Source: Achromobacter denitrificans NBRC 15125
GTDB taxonomy: Bacteria > Pseudomonadota > Gammaproteobacteria > Burkholderiales > Burkholderiaceae_B
Length of the DNA stretch: 64,000 bases
Assembly: GCF_001571365.1 (NCBI RefSeq)
Contig: NZ_BCTQ01000005.1
Location: 124,001 to 188,000, forward strand
Direction of reading: 5' to 3'
Positions 1 through 8,048 of the stretch are shown piece by piece. Position numbers and translations under genes: made by a program. Below the pieces are notes generated by a model. It did no database searches and was not told the origin of the DNA. It worked only from the letters and a program-made list of their open reading frames with translations. Every line of letters begins with the position of its first letter. Position 1 is the stretch's first letter.

Positions 1-2
1 AT

Positions 3-668
3 GAAAACCGCCAGCTGGTGCACAACCTGAACCGTATCTGGTCGGCCGACATGCTCGACGGCCCCGAAGACAGCCCCGAGCTGCGCCGCGCCCGCGAACT
101 GCGGCCGGTGCTCGAAGCAGCCGACTACGTGCTGGACATCCACTCCACGCGCGCGCCGGTGCAGCCGTTCTGGGTCTATACCGAGATGGACCGCAACACC
201 GCGCTGGCCAGCGCCGTCGGCGCGCCGGAAGTCCACCTCGTGATGCCCCCGGGCATCTTCCCGGGCACGGGCGTCATGGGCTACGGCCGCCACGGCGATC
301 CGGCGTCGGACAGCGGCGGCTCGCTGGTGGTCGAATGCGGCCAGCATTTCGCGCAGTCCGCCGCCACGCTCGCCACCGACGTGACGCTGCGTTTCCTGGC
401 GCACCTGGGCCTGATCGATACGCCGGCCGACGCCTCGCCGCCCCCCGCGCCGCGCCGCTACCGGCTCCTGGAAGTGCACATGGTGAAGTCGGCCGACTTC
501 ACCTTCACGCGCCCGGTCATCGGCTTCGAAACCTACGCCAAGGACGAACTGATCGCCATGAACGGCACCGAAGAGATCCGCTCGCCCTGCGACGACTGCA
601 CCATCTTCATGCCCACGCGCATGCCCATCGTCGGCCGCGAGGCGGTGTACCTGACGGTGGCGGTCTGA
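3..668 (+). CDS. Succinylglutamate desuccinylase/aspartoacylase-family protein (5' end missing)
   Basis: The reading frame is open from the window edge to the stop, so the start and the first zinc-binding motif lie upstream. The visible 221 residues begin in a segment like the family's substrate-binding region (NLNRIW), followed by LDIHST, which fits the zinc-ligand histidine motif of AstE/AspA-type metallo-deacylases. The C-terminal part (VIGFETYAKDELIAMNGTEE) resembles the beta-rich lid domain of the family. Family members hydrolyse N-acyl amino acids or related amides. I cannot name the substrate. The family call is fairly secure; any specific role is inference. Confidence 0.72.
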   Translation, partial: ENRQLVHNLNRIWSADMLDGPEDSPELRRARELRPVLEAADYVLDIHSTRAPVQPFWVYTEMDRNTALASAVGAPEVHLVMPPGIFPGTGVMGYGRHGDPASDSGGSLVVECGQHFAQSAATLATDVTLRFLAHLGLIDTPADASPPPAPRRYRLLEVHMVKSADFTFTRPVIGFETYAKDELIAMNGTEEIRSPCDDCTIFMPTRMPIVGREAVYLTVAV

Positions 669-704
669 CGGCCCGGCAGGCGCCCGGCCCCGGGCGCCTG
701 CCCC

Positions 705-1139
705 TCAAAGGTCCGGGATCAGGCGCTTGCCCAGGCTGATGACCTCATCCTCCTGGAACCCCAGCGTTTCATAGAAGCCCCGCACCGCGACATTACCCGA
801 CCGTATCAGCAGGTTGATCTTCGGGCATCCCAATTCAAGCAGCTTGCGCTCGACGGCGCGCATGAGCGCCGTCGCGTAGCCGCGCCGCTGGTGCGCCGGC
901 GACACCGCCAGGTAATTGATCCATGCCCGATGGCCGTCGTACCCGCCCATCAGGGTCCCGACGATCGCGCCTTCCGCCTCGCCCACCAGAAACAGGTCCG
1001 GCTGCACCGTCAGCTTGCGGGCGATGTCCTTGCGCGGATCGTTCCAGGGCCGTGTCAGGCCGCAGTCGCGCCACAACTGGATGATCGCCGCTTCGTCCGT
1101 GGAATGGTAGGGCCGGATGGCGATGTCTTGAGAGCTCAT
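705..1139 (-). CDS. ypeA: GNAT N-acetyltransferase, YpeA type
   Basis: 144 residues of a single GNAT domain. It closely follows the E. coli YpeA pattern: an N-terminal LTRPWNDP segment, the GTLMGGYDGHR strand, and the acetyl-CoA-binding loop QRRGYAT, ending with SLGKRLIPD. I chose the ATG at 1139 because AAGGAA lies at ribosome-binding distance before it; the longer upstream frame encodes unrelated sequence. Such enzymes transfer an acetyl group from acetyl-CoA to an amine, but the YpeA substrate is not established. It stands alone, convergent with the gene that ends at 668. Confidence 0.85.
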   Translation of the reverse strand: MSSQDIAIRPYHSTDEAAIIQLWRDCGLTRPWNDPRKDIARKLTVQPDLFLVGEAEGAIVGTLMGGYDGHRAWINYLAVSPAHQRRGYATALMRAVERKLLELGCPKINLLIRSGNVAVRGFYETLGFQEDEVISLGKRLIPDL

Positions 1140-1200
1140 GCTTCGTTCCTTCTTGAGGGAAACGAAAGCCTTGCGATACGCCTCGGCAGCGGGAAGCACG

Positions 1201-1239
1201 AACCAGAAAACAAAAAGCCACGAGGAGCATCGTGGCTTT
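1201..1239 (-). terminator. Rho-independent terminator downstream of the PhzF-like gene
   Basis: A perfect 10-bp stem (AAAGCCACGA with TCGTGGCTTT, six-base loop, 1214-1239) is followed on the minus strand by TTGTTTT. It lies about 165 bases after the stop of the PhzF-like gene and before ypeA, so it probably separates their transcripts. Confidence 0.7.
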
Positions 1240-1404
1240 CGGAAAAGGCGCTGAAGACTCAGCGCCGGGATGCGACCAGCCACTCAACGCAGGCGTCGAG
1301 CGATTCGTCGGAGAGAGGCGCCGGACAAGGGCGCGACAGGCAGTGCTTCCATGGCTGCAAGCATACAGGAGCCTCCCCGTTGCCGCCAAGCGGCCACGCC
1401 GCCT

Positions 1405-2307
1405 TCAGGCCGGCATGGGCGTCGGCAGCGTGCCCTCCATCACCGCCACCGCCTGCCCCGCCACCCCTGCCCATACGCCGTCGGGCCGCGGCTCGGCGTC
1501 GGCCGACAGCAGGCTGGGGCGGCCCATGTCCACGCCCTGCCCGACCCGCAGGCGCAGGGCGCCGCCGCTCAAGGCCGCGCGCAAGGCCGTGACGGCCGCC
1601 GTTGCGCTGCCGGTGGCCGGATCTTCCGTCATGCGCCCCGTGAACATGCGGGCCTGGAGGTCCGTCTGCGGCTCCGCCGCCGTGTCCGTAGTGTACGCGT
1701 AGATGGACTTCACGCCATCCAGCGGCAGCAGCGCCGCGTAGCCCTGCACATCGGGCGCGGCGCGCCGCAGCGCGTCGCGGCTGGCCAGTTGCACGACCAG
1801 GAACGCCAGGCCCACCGAGACCACTTGCGGCGGATGCGAGGACGTATCGATGTCGGCCGGCTCCAGCCCCAGCGCCCGCGCCACCGCGGCGGCGGACGCC
1901 GTGCCCCCGCGCGAGAGCGGCTGCGGCGCCCGCAGCCGCGCCCCATCCACGCCTTGCTCGCCGGACCTCAGCGCGATGCGGACCAGTCCCGCCGCCTCCT
2001 CGAATACGAAGGTTTCGGGCACCGGGCGGCCCGCCGCCTGCCATTCGCGCGCGAGCACCACCGCCGTGCCCACATTGGGATGGCCGGCGAACGGCACTTC
2101 GCGATCCGGCGTGAAGATGCGCACCCGGGCGGTATGCGCGACATCTTCGGGGGGCAGCACGAAGCTGGTTTCCGAATAATTGAATTCGCGCGCGATGCGC
2201 TGCATCTGCGCGCCATCCAGCCCTTGGGCGTCGAGCACGACCGCCAGCGGATTGCCGCCATAGGCGTCGCGGGTGAAGACATCGGCGGTGACGTAACGGT
2301 AGCGCAT
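1405..2307 (-). CDS. PhzF-family isomerase
   Basis: 300 residues, the normal length for the family. Signature segments are present: YGGNPLAVV near residue 16, the catalytic glutamate in FNYSET (Glu46), FAGHPNVGTA, and EDPATGSA in the second half. PhzF proteins have a two-lobed diaminopimelate-epimerase-like fold and catalyse proton-transfer isomerisations. Outside phenazine clusters their substrates are mostly unknown, and no phenazine gene lies nearby. It is divergent from the Bug-protein gene at 2558, and both promoters must lie in the 250 bp between them. Confidence 0.88.
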   Translation of the reverse strand: MRYRYVTADVFTRDAYGGNPLAVVLDAQGLDGAQMQRIAREFNYSETSFVLPPEDVAHTARVRIFTPDREVPFAGHPNVGTAVVLAREWQAAGRPVPETFVFEEAAGLVRIALRSGEQGVDGARLRAPQPLSRGGTASAAAVARALGLEPADIDTSSHPPQVVSVGLAFLVVQLASRDALRRAAPDVQGYAALLPLDGVKSIYAYTTDTAAEPQTDLQARMFTGRMTEDPATGSATAAVTALRAALSGGALRLRVGQGVDMGRPSLLSADAEPRPDGVWAGVAGQAVAVMEGTLPTPMPA

Positions 2308-2471
2308 GGAACATCCTTTCCGGCCGCGCGGAAGTGGCGGCGACCGGCGAAGTGTGCCCCCCCGACGCCGCCGCCGCCAGACACAGAGCGACGAAATCGG
2401 AGCCGTAACAGCACGCGCCGCACCCTAGGGTAAGCCGCAATTTCCACGCCCATCCGCTGCACGTACCTTTT

Positions 2472-2491
2472 CGATAAATATGTTTATCGTA
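2472..2491. promoter_or_regulatory. Palindromic operator candidate before the first Bug gene
   Basis: CGATAAA and TTTATCG form a 7-4-7 palindrome at 2472-2489 in the 250-bp gap between the PhzF-like and Bug genes. Its right part, ATATGTTTATCGTA (2478-2491), matches 12 of 14 bases with a site in front of the GntR gene (10297-10310). I infer a regulator site, possibly for that GntR protein. Confidence 0.5.
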
Positions 2492-2557
2492 CAAAGTCGA
2501 ACCCAAGAATCGGAGCAGCACGTGGTGTAGCAAAAACCAACCCAAGGGGAAGTCGTC

Positions 2558-3550
2558 ATGAAGCGTCGCAGTGCGTTGAAACTGATGGGGTCCGCGGCCG
2601 GCCTGGCCTTGACAGGCAGAGGCTGGGCCCAGGACGGGCCCTACCCGTCCCGAACGATCAAGATCATTGTCTCTTCCACCCCCGGAAGCGCGACCGATCT
2701 TGCCGGCAGGCTGGTAGGCGACCTGCTGTTCGCCAAGTACGGCCAGAGCGTCGTGATCGAGAACCGCGCCGGCGCGGGCGGCGTGATCGGCATGCAGGCC
2801 GCCGCCGCGTCCAAGCCGGACGGCTACACCCTCACCACCGGCGGCCTCGGCCACAATGTGCTGCCGCCAGCGACGCTGCAGGGCCTCCCGCTGGACATCC
2901 CCACGGCCTTGCGGCCCATCGCCCAGGTAGCGGAGTTCGTCAATGCGCTGGTGGTGCGCACCGACCACCCCGCCAATTCGGTGCCGGAACTGGTCGAGTA
3001 CCTGCGCGCCAGCAAGCGCAAGCCGCTGTACGGCAGCAATGGCGTGGGCAGTTCGTCGCAGATGACGGCGGAGCTATTCGCCATGCGCACCGGCCTGAAG
3101 TTCGACCACGTTCCCTACAAGGGCGCGGCCGATGCGCTGGTGGGCACGGCCAACGGCGATCTCGACATCTGTTTCATGAACCTTCCGCCGACGCTGGCCA
3201 TGGTGGAAGGCAAGCGCCTGAAGGCCCTGGCCGTCACCAGCGCCTACCGGGCCAGGCAACTGCCCGCCGTGCCCACCATGCAGGAGCAAGGCATGACGGA
3301 CTTCGACGTGACCAGCTGGCTGGGCATGTACGCCCCCGCCAAGGTCGATCCGGCCATCATCGCCCAATTGTCCGACGTCATCGTCAAGGGGCTCGCCACG
3401 CCCGAATTCCAGGCCCGCATCATCGGCGCCGGATTCGAGCCCAAGCTGCGCAACGCCGCGGAATTCCAGGCCTTCTCGGCGGCGGAATTCAAGCGCTGGA
3501 GCGAAGTCGCCCAGCGCGCCGGCATCGTGGTCGCCTACGGCGGCAAGTAA
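2558..3550 (+). CDS. Bug-family (tripartite tricarboxylate transporter) solute-binding protein
   Basis: 330 residues, typical Bug/TctC length. The first 25 residues form a signal peptide with a twin-arginine-like start (MKRRSALKL) and an AQ cleavage region, so the mature protein is periplasmic. Family segments follow: YPSRTIKIIV, the ENRAGAGG ligand loop, KPDGYTL, YGSNGVGSS and PYKGAADALV. Bug proteins bind small, mostly carboxylated organic ligands. No TctA/TctB membrane genes lie in the window, as is common for the many orphan Bug proteins of Bordetella. AAGGGGA precedes the ATG. It converges on the dioxygenase operon. Confidence 0.92.
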   Translation: MKRRSALKLMGSAAGLALTGRGWAQDGPYPSRTIKIIVSSTPGSATDLAGRLVGDLLFAKYGQSVVIENRAGAGGVIGMQAAAASKPDGYTLTTGGLGHNVLPPATLQGLPLDIPTALRPIAQVAEFVNALVVRTDHPANSVPELVEYLRASKRKPLYGSNGVGSSSQMTAELFAMRTGLKFDHVPYKGAADALVGTANGDLDICFMNLPPTLAMVEGKRLKALAVTSAYRARQLPAVPTMQEQGMTDFDVTSWLGMYAPAKVDPAIIAQLSDVIVKGLATPEFQARIIGAGFEPKLRNAAEFQAFSAAEFKRWSEVAQRAGIVVAYGGK

Positions 3551-3558
3551 GCCCAGGC

Positions 3559-3596
3559 AAAAAGGCATCGGGGACGCGCCTCGCGTCCCCGATGCC
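3559..3596 (-). terminator. Terminator at the end of the dioxygenase operon
   Basis: A perfect 15-bp stem with a three-base loop (3564-3596), followed on the minus strand by TTTTTGCC. It lies 20 bases beyond the dehydrogenase stop and also sits just after the convergent Bug gene, so it may act on both transcripts. Confidence 0.85.
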
Positions 3597-3616
3597 CGCC
3601 CGCGACGCCGCGACGA

Positions 3617-4594
3617 TCAGGCGCGGGCCTCCCACACCTGCGGATTGACCATGGCTTGCGGCTTGCGCTTGCCCAGCGCGTCCAGCAGATTGGCCACGGC
3701 CAGATCGATCATGGCGCGGCGCGTCTCGTGGGTGGCGCTGCCCACGTGCGCCTGCAGCACCACGTTGGGCAGTTCGCACAAGGGGCTGGACGCCGGCAGC
3801 GGCTCCTGCTCCATCACGTCCAGGCCCGCGCCGGCGATGGTGCCCGCGCGCAGCGCGTCGACCAGCGCCGCCTCGTCCAGCACCGGGCCGCGCGCCGTAT
3901 TGATGACGTAGGCGGTCCGCTTCATCAGCTCGAACTCGCGCTTGCCCACGGAATGGCGCGTCTCGGCCGAGAGCGGGATATGGACGCTGAGCACGTCCGA
4001 GGACTTGAACAGCTCGTCGCGCCCGACGTAGCTGGCCAGGCTGCCGACCGACGGATCCTCGCGGCGGTTGTGGTAAATCACTTTCATGTCGAACGCCTGG
4101 GCGGTGCGCGCCACCACCTTGCCGATGCGGCCCATGCCGAGCAGGCCCAGCGTCTTGCCGCGGATATCGGTGGTCAGCGGGAACGCGCCCTTGGTCCAGG
4201 CGCCGCTGCGCACGAACGCGTCGCCGGCCACGAGGTTGCGGGCCAGGCACAGCATCAGACCTATCGTGACGTCGGCGACCGCGCCGTCCAGCACGCCCGG
4301 CGTGTTGCAGATCAGCACCTGGCGGCGCGTGGCCGCGTCGACATCGACGTTGTCGAAGCCCACGGCGAAGTTCGAACTGACGGTAAGCGCGGGAAAGGCG
4401 TCGAGCAGCGCCTGGTCGACCCGCGTGCGCATGGTGCAGACCATGCCTGCGATCTCGGCGCGCTGCGCCGCCGGCACGACGTCGGCGGGGTTCTGCCCGA
4501 CGGGCACGTCGACGATGTCGCAGACGGCGGCGACGCGCTCGCGCAGATCGGCGGGCAGCGGCGCGGACACGATGATTTTGGGTTTTTGGTTCAT
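3617..4594 (-). CDS. D-2-hydroxyacid dehydrogenase (glyoxylate/hydroxypyruvate reductase-like)
   Basis: 325 residues from the ATG at 4594, which has GGAG upstream; the longer frame adds an unrelated leader. The NAD(P)-binding loop is LGMGRIG. The catalytic arginine lies in NTARGPVLDE, the glutamate in MEQEPLP, and the histidine in QAHVGSATHETR, so the active site looks complete. Such enzymes interconvert 2-ketoacids and D-2-hydroxyacids. As last gene of the dioxygenase operon it may act on a 2-oxo or hydroxy acid made in that pathway; this is inference from position. Confidence 0.88.
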   Translation of the reverse strand: MNQKPKIIVSAPLPADLRERVAAVCDIVDVPVGQNPADVVPAAQRAEIAGMVCTMRTRVDQALLDAFPALTVSSNFAVGFDNVDVDAATRRQVLICNTPGVLDGAVADVTIGLMLCLARNLVAGDAFVRSGAWTKGAFPLTTDIRGKTLGLLGMGRIGKVVARTAQAFDMKVIYHNRREDPSVGSLASYVGRDELFKSSDVLSVHIPLSAETRHSVGKREFELMKRTAYVINTARGPVLDEAALVDALRAGTIAGAGLDVMEQEPLPASSPLCELPNVVLQAHVGSATHETRRAMIDLAVANLLDALGKRKPQAMVNPQVWEARA

Positions 4595-4610
4595 TACGGC
4601 TCCGTGTGGT

Positions 4611-4820
4611 TCAGGGTTCGATCGATTCGACGTCGGTGGCGAACACTTGTTGTTCACCGGCGCCGACGAGAGAGGAATCCGAGGGATGATCCAGGTAGCG
4701 GACGATCAGCCAGAATCCGTCCTGGGGGTTCTCTACGATTTCGGCGACCGCGCCGTCGGCCATGCGCACGCGCGCGCCGGGCTGCAGATCGACGAGGTTG
4801 AGGGATTTGTTGTCGGCCAT
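4611..4820 (-). CDS. Small conserved-looking protein in the dioxygenase operon, function unknown
   Basis: 69 residues, start at 4820 supported by AAAGGAG eight bases upstream. The sequence is acidic and beta-rich, without cysteines, membrane segment or signal: LQPGARVRMADGAVAEIVE, then DGFWLIVRYLD and a C-terminal VFATDVESIEP. The pattern looks like one small beta-barrel. It lies 29 bp after the ferredoxin gene and 16 bp before the dehydrogenase gene, inside the operon, so a role beside the electron-transfer chain or dehydrogenase is plausible. I recognise no family. Confidence 0.78.
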   Translation of the reverse strand: MADNKSLNLVDLQPGARVRMADGAVAEIVENPQDGFWLIVRYLDHPSDSSLVGAGEQQVFATDVESIEP

Positions 4821-4849
4821 GTCGGCGGCTCCTTTTTTTGCTGCCGCGG

Positions 4850-5176
4850 CTACAGTTCGAGCTGCGCGGAAGGCACCCGCAGGCGGATGCCGTCCAGCTC
4901 GGGCGTCATGATCACCTGACAGGACAGGCGGCTGGTCGCGCAGCGTTCCGGCACCACCTCCAGCAGGGCCTCCTCCGCCATGCCCGGCGGATCGAGGCGG
5001 CCGAACCAGGCCGCGTCCACCTGTACGTGGCAGGTGCCGCAGATGGCGCCCCCGCCGCACTCGGCGACGATGCCTTCCAGGCCATCTCGGCGCGCGGCTT
5101 CCATGAGCGACCAGTCGTCGGGTACGTCCAGCACCCGTTCGGCCCCGTCGGGCAATTCAAATACGGCAGAGGGCAT
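4850..5176 (-). CDS. [2Fe-2S] ferredoxin, adrenodoxin/putidaredoxin type
   Basis: About 108 residues. The cluster ligands are in CGGGAICGTC (C-x5-C-x2-C), with the fourth cysteine in RLSCQVIMTPELDG, the standard plant/adrenodoxin-like arrangement. It should pass electrons from the reductase encoded just upstream to the dioxygenase. I prefer the ATG at 5176, with AAAAGG nine bases before it; a GTG at 5185 in the same frame is the alternative. It begins within 15 bp of the reductase stop, consistent with translational coupling. Confidence 0.9.
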   Translation of the reverse strand: MPSAVFELPDGAERVLDVPDDWSLMEAARRDGLEGIVAECGGGAICGTCHVQVDAAWFGRLDPPGMAEEALLEVVPERCATSRLSCQVIMTPELDGIRLRVPSAQLEL

Positions 5177-5189
5177 GTCGACCACCTTT

Positions 5190-6383
5190 TCAAGTAAGGG
5201 ATTCCGGCGTGCCGATGCGCGGCACGCCCTTGATGAATTCCACCGGGCTGTCCACGGCTTCGATCGCGGCCAGCCGGCCTTCCTGATAGCGTTCCACCAG
5301 CCATCCCTTGGCGGTGGGCAGGAGCACGTCGCGGCTGGGCTGGGCCGGATTCACCAGGCCGGCCATCTGCAGGCGGCGCCCGTGCTGCTCGGACCAGAAG
5401 GTCGGCGGCCGGGGCGCGGGCGGGTTTTTCCCGGCGATGGCGGCGGCGGCGATGCGAGCCTGGGCCAGCGCGTTCTGCACGCTTTCTATGCGCGCATGGC
5501 GCCGCAGCTCGCCACGGAAGGCGCTGGCGCAATCGCCGATGGCGTATACGTCAGGCGCGGACGTTCTGCAGCATTCGTCCACCACCACGCCGTCCAGGCA
5601 GATCAGCCCGGACGCCTCGGCCACCGCCGTTTCGGCGATCGCGCCGATCGACACCAGCACCAGGTCCGCGTCGGCCACGCCGCCATCGGCCAGATGCGCG
5701 CGCCAGCCCGCCTCCATGCGCTCCCAGCGCGCCACCGCCGCGCCGTGCCGGATCTCGATGCCGGCATCGCGATGAAAGACGCCGATGCGCGCCGCGGTCG
5801 GCTCGGACACCTTCCCGCCCATGACATTGCCGCCCTGCTCCAGCACCAGGACCTCGGCGCCCAGCTTGCGCGCCGAGCAGGCGGCCTCCAGGCCCAGGTA
5901 TCCCGCGCCCAGCACCAGCAGGCGGCAACCGGGCCGCAGCGCCTCGCGCAAGCGGCGCGCATCGTCCAGGCCGCGCACCGCGTATACGCCCTCGCCCGCC
6001 ACGCCCGCGATATCGCGCGCCCGCGCGCCGGTGGCCAGCACGCAATGCTCGTAGCTCACGCGACGCCCCGAACGCGTGTGCAGCACGCGCTCGGCGGTAT
6101 CCAGGCGCTCCACCGGATCGCCCGCCACCATGGTCACGCGCAGCTTTTCGTAGGCGCCATCGGCGCGCAAGGCGATGCGCTCCTCGCTGGTGGCGCCCGT
6201 CAGCAGGGCCTTGGACAGCGGCGGCCGCTCATAGGGCGCGTGCGCTTCCGCGCCGAACAGCGCGACGTCGCCCTCGACGCCGGCGGCGCGCAAGGCCCAG
6301 GCGCATTCGACGCCCGCGTGGCCCGCGCCGATGATCGCCGTATGCACGTGGGTGAGGCGGGTTTGGTCTTCCATGCGATTCAT
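5190..6383 (-). CDS. NAD(P)H-dependent FAD ferredoxin reductase of a ring-hydroxylating dioxygenase
   Basis: 397 residues of the two-dinucleotide-fold reductase family (BphA4/HcaD-like). The FAD-binding loop is IIGAGHAGVECAWAL near the N terminus, PYERPPLSKALL follows, the NAD-binding loop is VLGAGYLGLEAA in the middle, and VYAIGDCA closes the FAD site. It should reduce the ferredoxin encoded next. Its ATG overlaps the stop of the upstream Bug gene by four bases (ATGA), a clear sign of one operon. Confidence 0.9.
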   Translation of the reverse strand: MNRMEDQTRLTHVHTAIIGAGHAGVECAWALRAAGVEGDVALFGAEAHAPYERPPLSKALLTGATSEERIALRADGAYEKLRVTMVAGDPVERLDTAERVLHTRSGRRVSYEHCVLATGARARDIAGVAGEGVYAVRGLDDARRLREALRPGCRLLVLGAGYLGLEAACSARKLGAEVLVLEQGGNVMGGKVSEPTAARIGVFHRDAGIEIRHGAAVARWERMEAGWRAHLADGGVADADLVLVSIGAIAETAVAEASGLICLDGVVVDECCRTSAPDVYAIGDCASAFRGELRRHARIESVQNALAQARIAAAAIAGKNPPAPRPPTFWSEQHGRRLQMAGLVNPAQPSRDVLLPTAKGWLVERYQEGRLAAIEAVDSPVEFIKGVPRIGTPESLT

Positions 6384-7372
6384 GCTCCGAACTTCAAGGA
6401 CACGTTGGCGCGGCCGGCGACCTGCTTCCAGCGCGCCAACTCCGCCCGGTTCAACTCGGCGAAGGCGTCCGCCGAAGACGACTTGGGCTCGAAGCCGGCG
6501 GCGCTGAGCGTCTCGCGCGACGCGGCCTGGCCCATGCCTTCCTGCAAGGCCGCGCTCAGCGTCTGAACCACGACCGGCGACAGGCCGGCAGGCCCGTACA
6601 GGCCCAGCCAGCTGGTCACGTCGAAATCCGCCACCCCCTGCTCCGCCATGGTCGGCACGTCGGGCAGCTGATTGCTGCGATAGCTGCTGGTGACCGCGAG
6701 CGCGCGGATGGAGCCCTTGCGGATCAGCCCCATCACGGGCGGCAGGTTGCTGAAGCTGAAATCCAGGTTGCCGTTCACCACGTCGATCAGCATTTCGCCG
6801 CTGCCCTTGTAGGGCACGTGCAGCAGCTCGGTGCCCGTGCGCTGCGCGAAGAACGCCGTGGTCAGGTGCACCGAGGTGCCGATGCCGTTGGAGCCGTAGT
6901 TCAGCCCATCCTTGCCGCGAGCCCGCGCCGCGGCGATCAGGTCGTCGACGCTGCGGATGGGAGAATCCGCGCGCACGATCAGCACGTTGATGAACTCGGC
7001 CATCTGCCCGATGGGCGTGAAGGCGCGCGACATGTCCAGCGGCAGCCCGGTGACCGTGGCCATGGGCAGCACCATGCCGCCCAGCCCGTTGAGCAACAGC
7101 GTATAGCCGTCGGGCGGCGCCGCCGCCACGTGCTGGCTGCCTATCATGCCGTTGGCGCCCGGGCGGTTCTCCACCACCACCGGCTGCCCGAATTTCTTGC
7201 TGAGGATCTCTCCGGCCAGCCGGCCGGCCACGTCGGTGACGCCGCCCGGCGGATAAGGCACGATCAGCCTGATGGGCTTGGACGGATAGGCCGCCTCGCC
7301 GGCCCGCGCCACGCCCGCGGATCCCATCGCGGCCGCGGCGGCGATGGCTTTCAGTACAGTACGTCTATGCAT
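6380..7372 (-). CDS. Bug-family solute-binding protein inside the dioxygenase operon
   Basis: 330 residues from the ATG at 7372, which AGGAG precedes. The N terminus (MHRRTVLKAIAAAA, then VARAGEAA) is a signal peptide, so the protein is periplasmic. Bug segments are YPSKPIRLIVPYPPGG, ENRPGANG, PPDGYTLL, YGSNGIGTS and PYKGSGEML. It is recognisably related to the Bug protein at 2558 over the whole length. Being coupled to the reductase gene suggests that its ligand is the pathway substrate. Genes for a matching membrane transporter are not in the window. Confidence 0.92.
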   Translation of the reverse strand: MHRRTVLKAIAAAAAMGSAGVARAGEAAYPSKPIRLIVPYPPGGVTDVAGRLAGEILSKKFGQPVVVENRPGANGMIGSQHVAAAPPDGYTLLLNGLGGMVLPMATVTGLPLDMSRAFTPIGQMAEFINVLIVRADSPIRSVDDLIAAARARGKDGLNYGSNGIGTSVHLTTAFFAQRTGTELLHVPYKGSGEMLIDVVNGNLDFSFSNLPPVMGLIRKGSIRALAVTSSYRSNQLPDVPTMAEQGVADFDVTSWLGLYGPAGLSPVVVQTLSAALQEGMGQAASRETLSAAGFEPKSSSADAFAELNRAELARWKQVAGRANVSLKFGA

Positions 7373-7478
7373 GCTGCGACTCCTGGGATGGGCGCGTCTC
7401 GCCCTCAGCGGACGGCCCCTGATCGGAAAGAAAACCATCGAACTCCGGCAGACGGGCCGGCGCCGAACGGGCCGGGCG

Positions 7479-8048
7479 CTAGAAGAAGATCGTGAGCGCC
7501 TTGGAAAGCAGGACGTTCTGGTCGAGGTGGATCTCGCGCGCGAGCACCTTCCAGCGCCCGTCGCGGCGGCGCAGCACGTCTTCGCGCTTGCCGACGAAGA
7601 GGCTGACCTCGGCCTGCAACCGGTTCTGGTAGATCAGGAAGCGCGATCGCACCCGCACGCGCTCTCCCCCGCCCTCGTCCGGCTCCACCCCCAGCACGCG
7701 GATATTGGTCACCAGGTGCGATACGCGCGAGGCCGGCTCCTCGGCCCAATGGATGCCCGTCCGGATCTGGGCGACCCGCTGGCGCAGCGTATCGATGCCC
7801 TCGTCGAACCACGCGGCGTCGCGCGGGCCCGAATACTCCTGCGCCATGGCGTCCCGGCGCACGTTGCGCGTGAGCGGCATGCGGTAGCTGATGTCCTCGT
7901 CCAGCAGTTCCAGCCAGGCGTCGAACTCGCGGTGGTCCAGCAGGTCGGCCTCGTAGTGCAGGAAGCGCTGCACCTGCCACCAGACCTGCATATCGTCGAT
8001 GCTGGCATCCTGCGCCGCGGCCGGCGCGTTGTCGGTGGGCGCGTTCAT
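7479..8048 (-). CDS. Ring-hydroxylating dioxygenase beta subunit
   Basis: 189 residues in the SnoaL/NTF2-like fold of dioxygenase small subunits: VQRFLHYEADLLDHREFDAW, YRMPLTRNVRR, SRVSHLVTNIRV and a C-terminal LDQNVLLSKALTIFF, the last a strong family hallmark. The beta subunit is structural, forming an alpha3beta3 hexamer with the catalytic subunit. Its ATG overlaps the alpha-subunit stop (ATGA at 8045-8048), fitting fixed stoichiometry. Confidence 0.93.
   Translation of the reverse strand: MNAPTDNAPAAAQDASIDDMQVWWQVQRFLHYEADLLDHREFDAWLELLDEDISYRMPLTRNVRRDAMAQEYSGPRDAAWFDEGIDTLRQRVAQIRTGIHWAEEPASRVSHLVTNIRVLGVEPDEGGGERVRVRSRFLIYQNRLQAEVSLFVGKREDVLRRRDGRWKVLAREIHLDQNVLLSKALTIFF

Noticed and set aside
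1259..2968. A 569-codon open frame across the PhzF-like gene and the next promoter region
   Set aside because: It runs out of frame through a clear PhzF gene and into the opposite strand of a Bug gene, and shows no domain.
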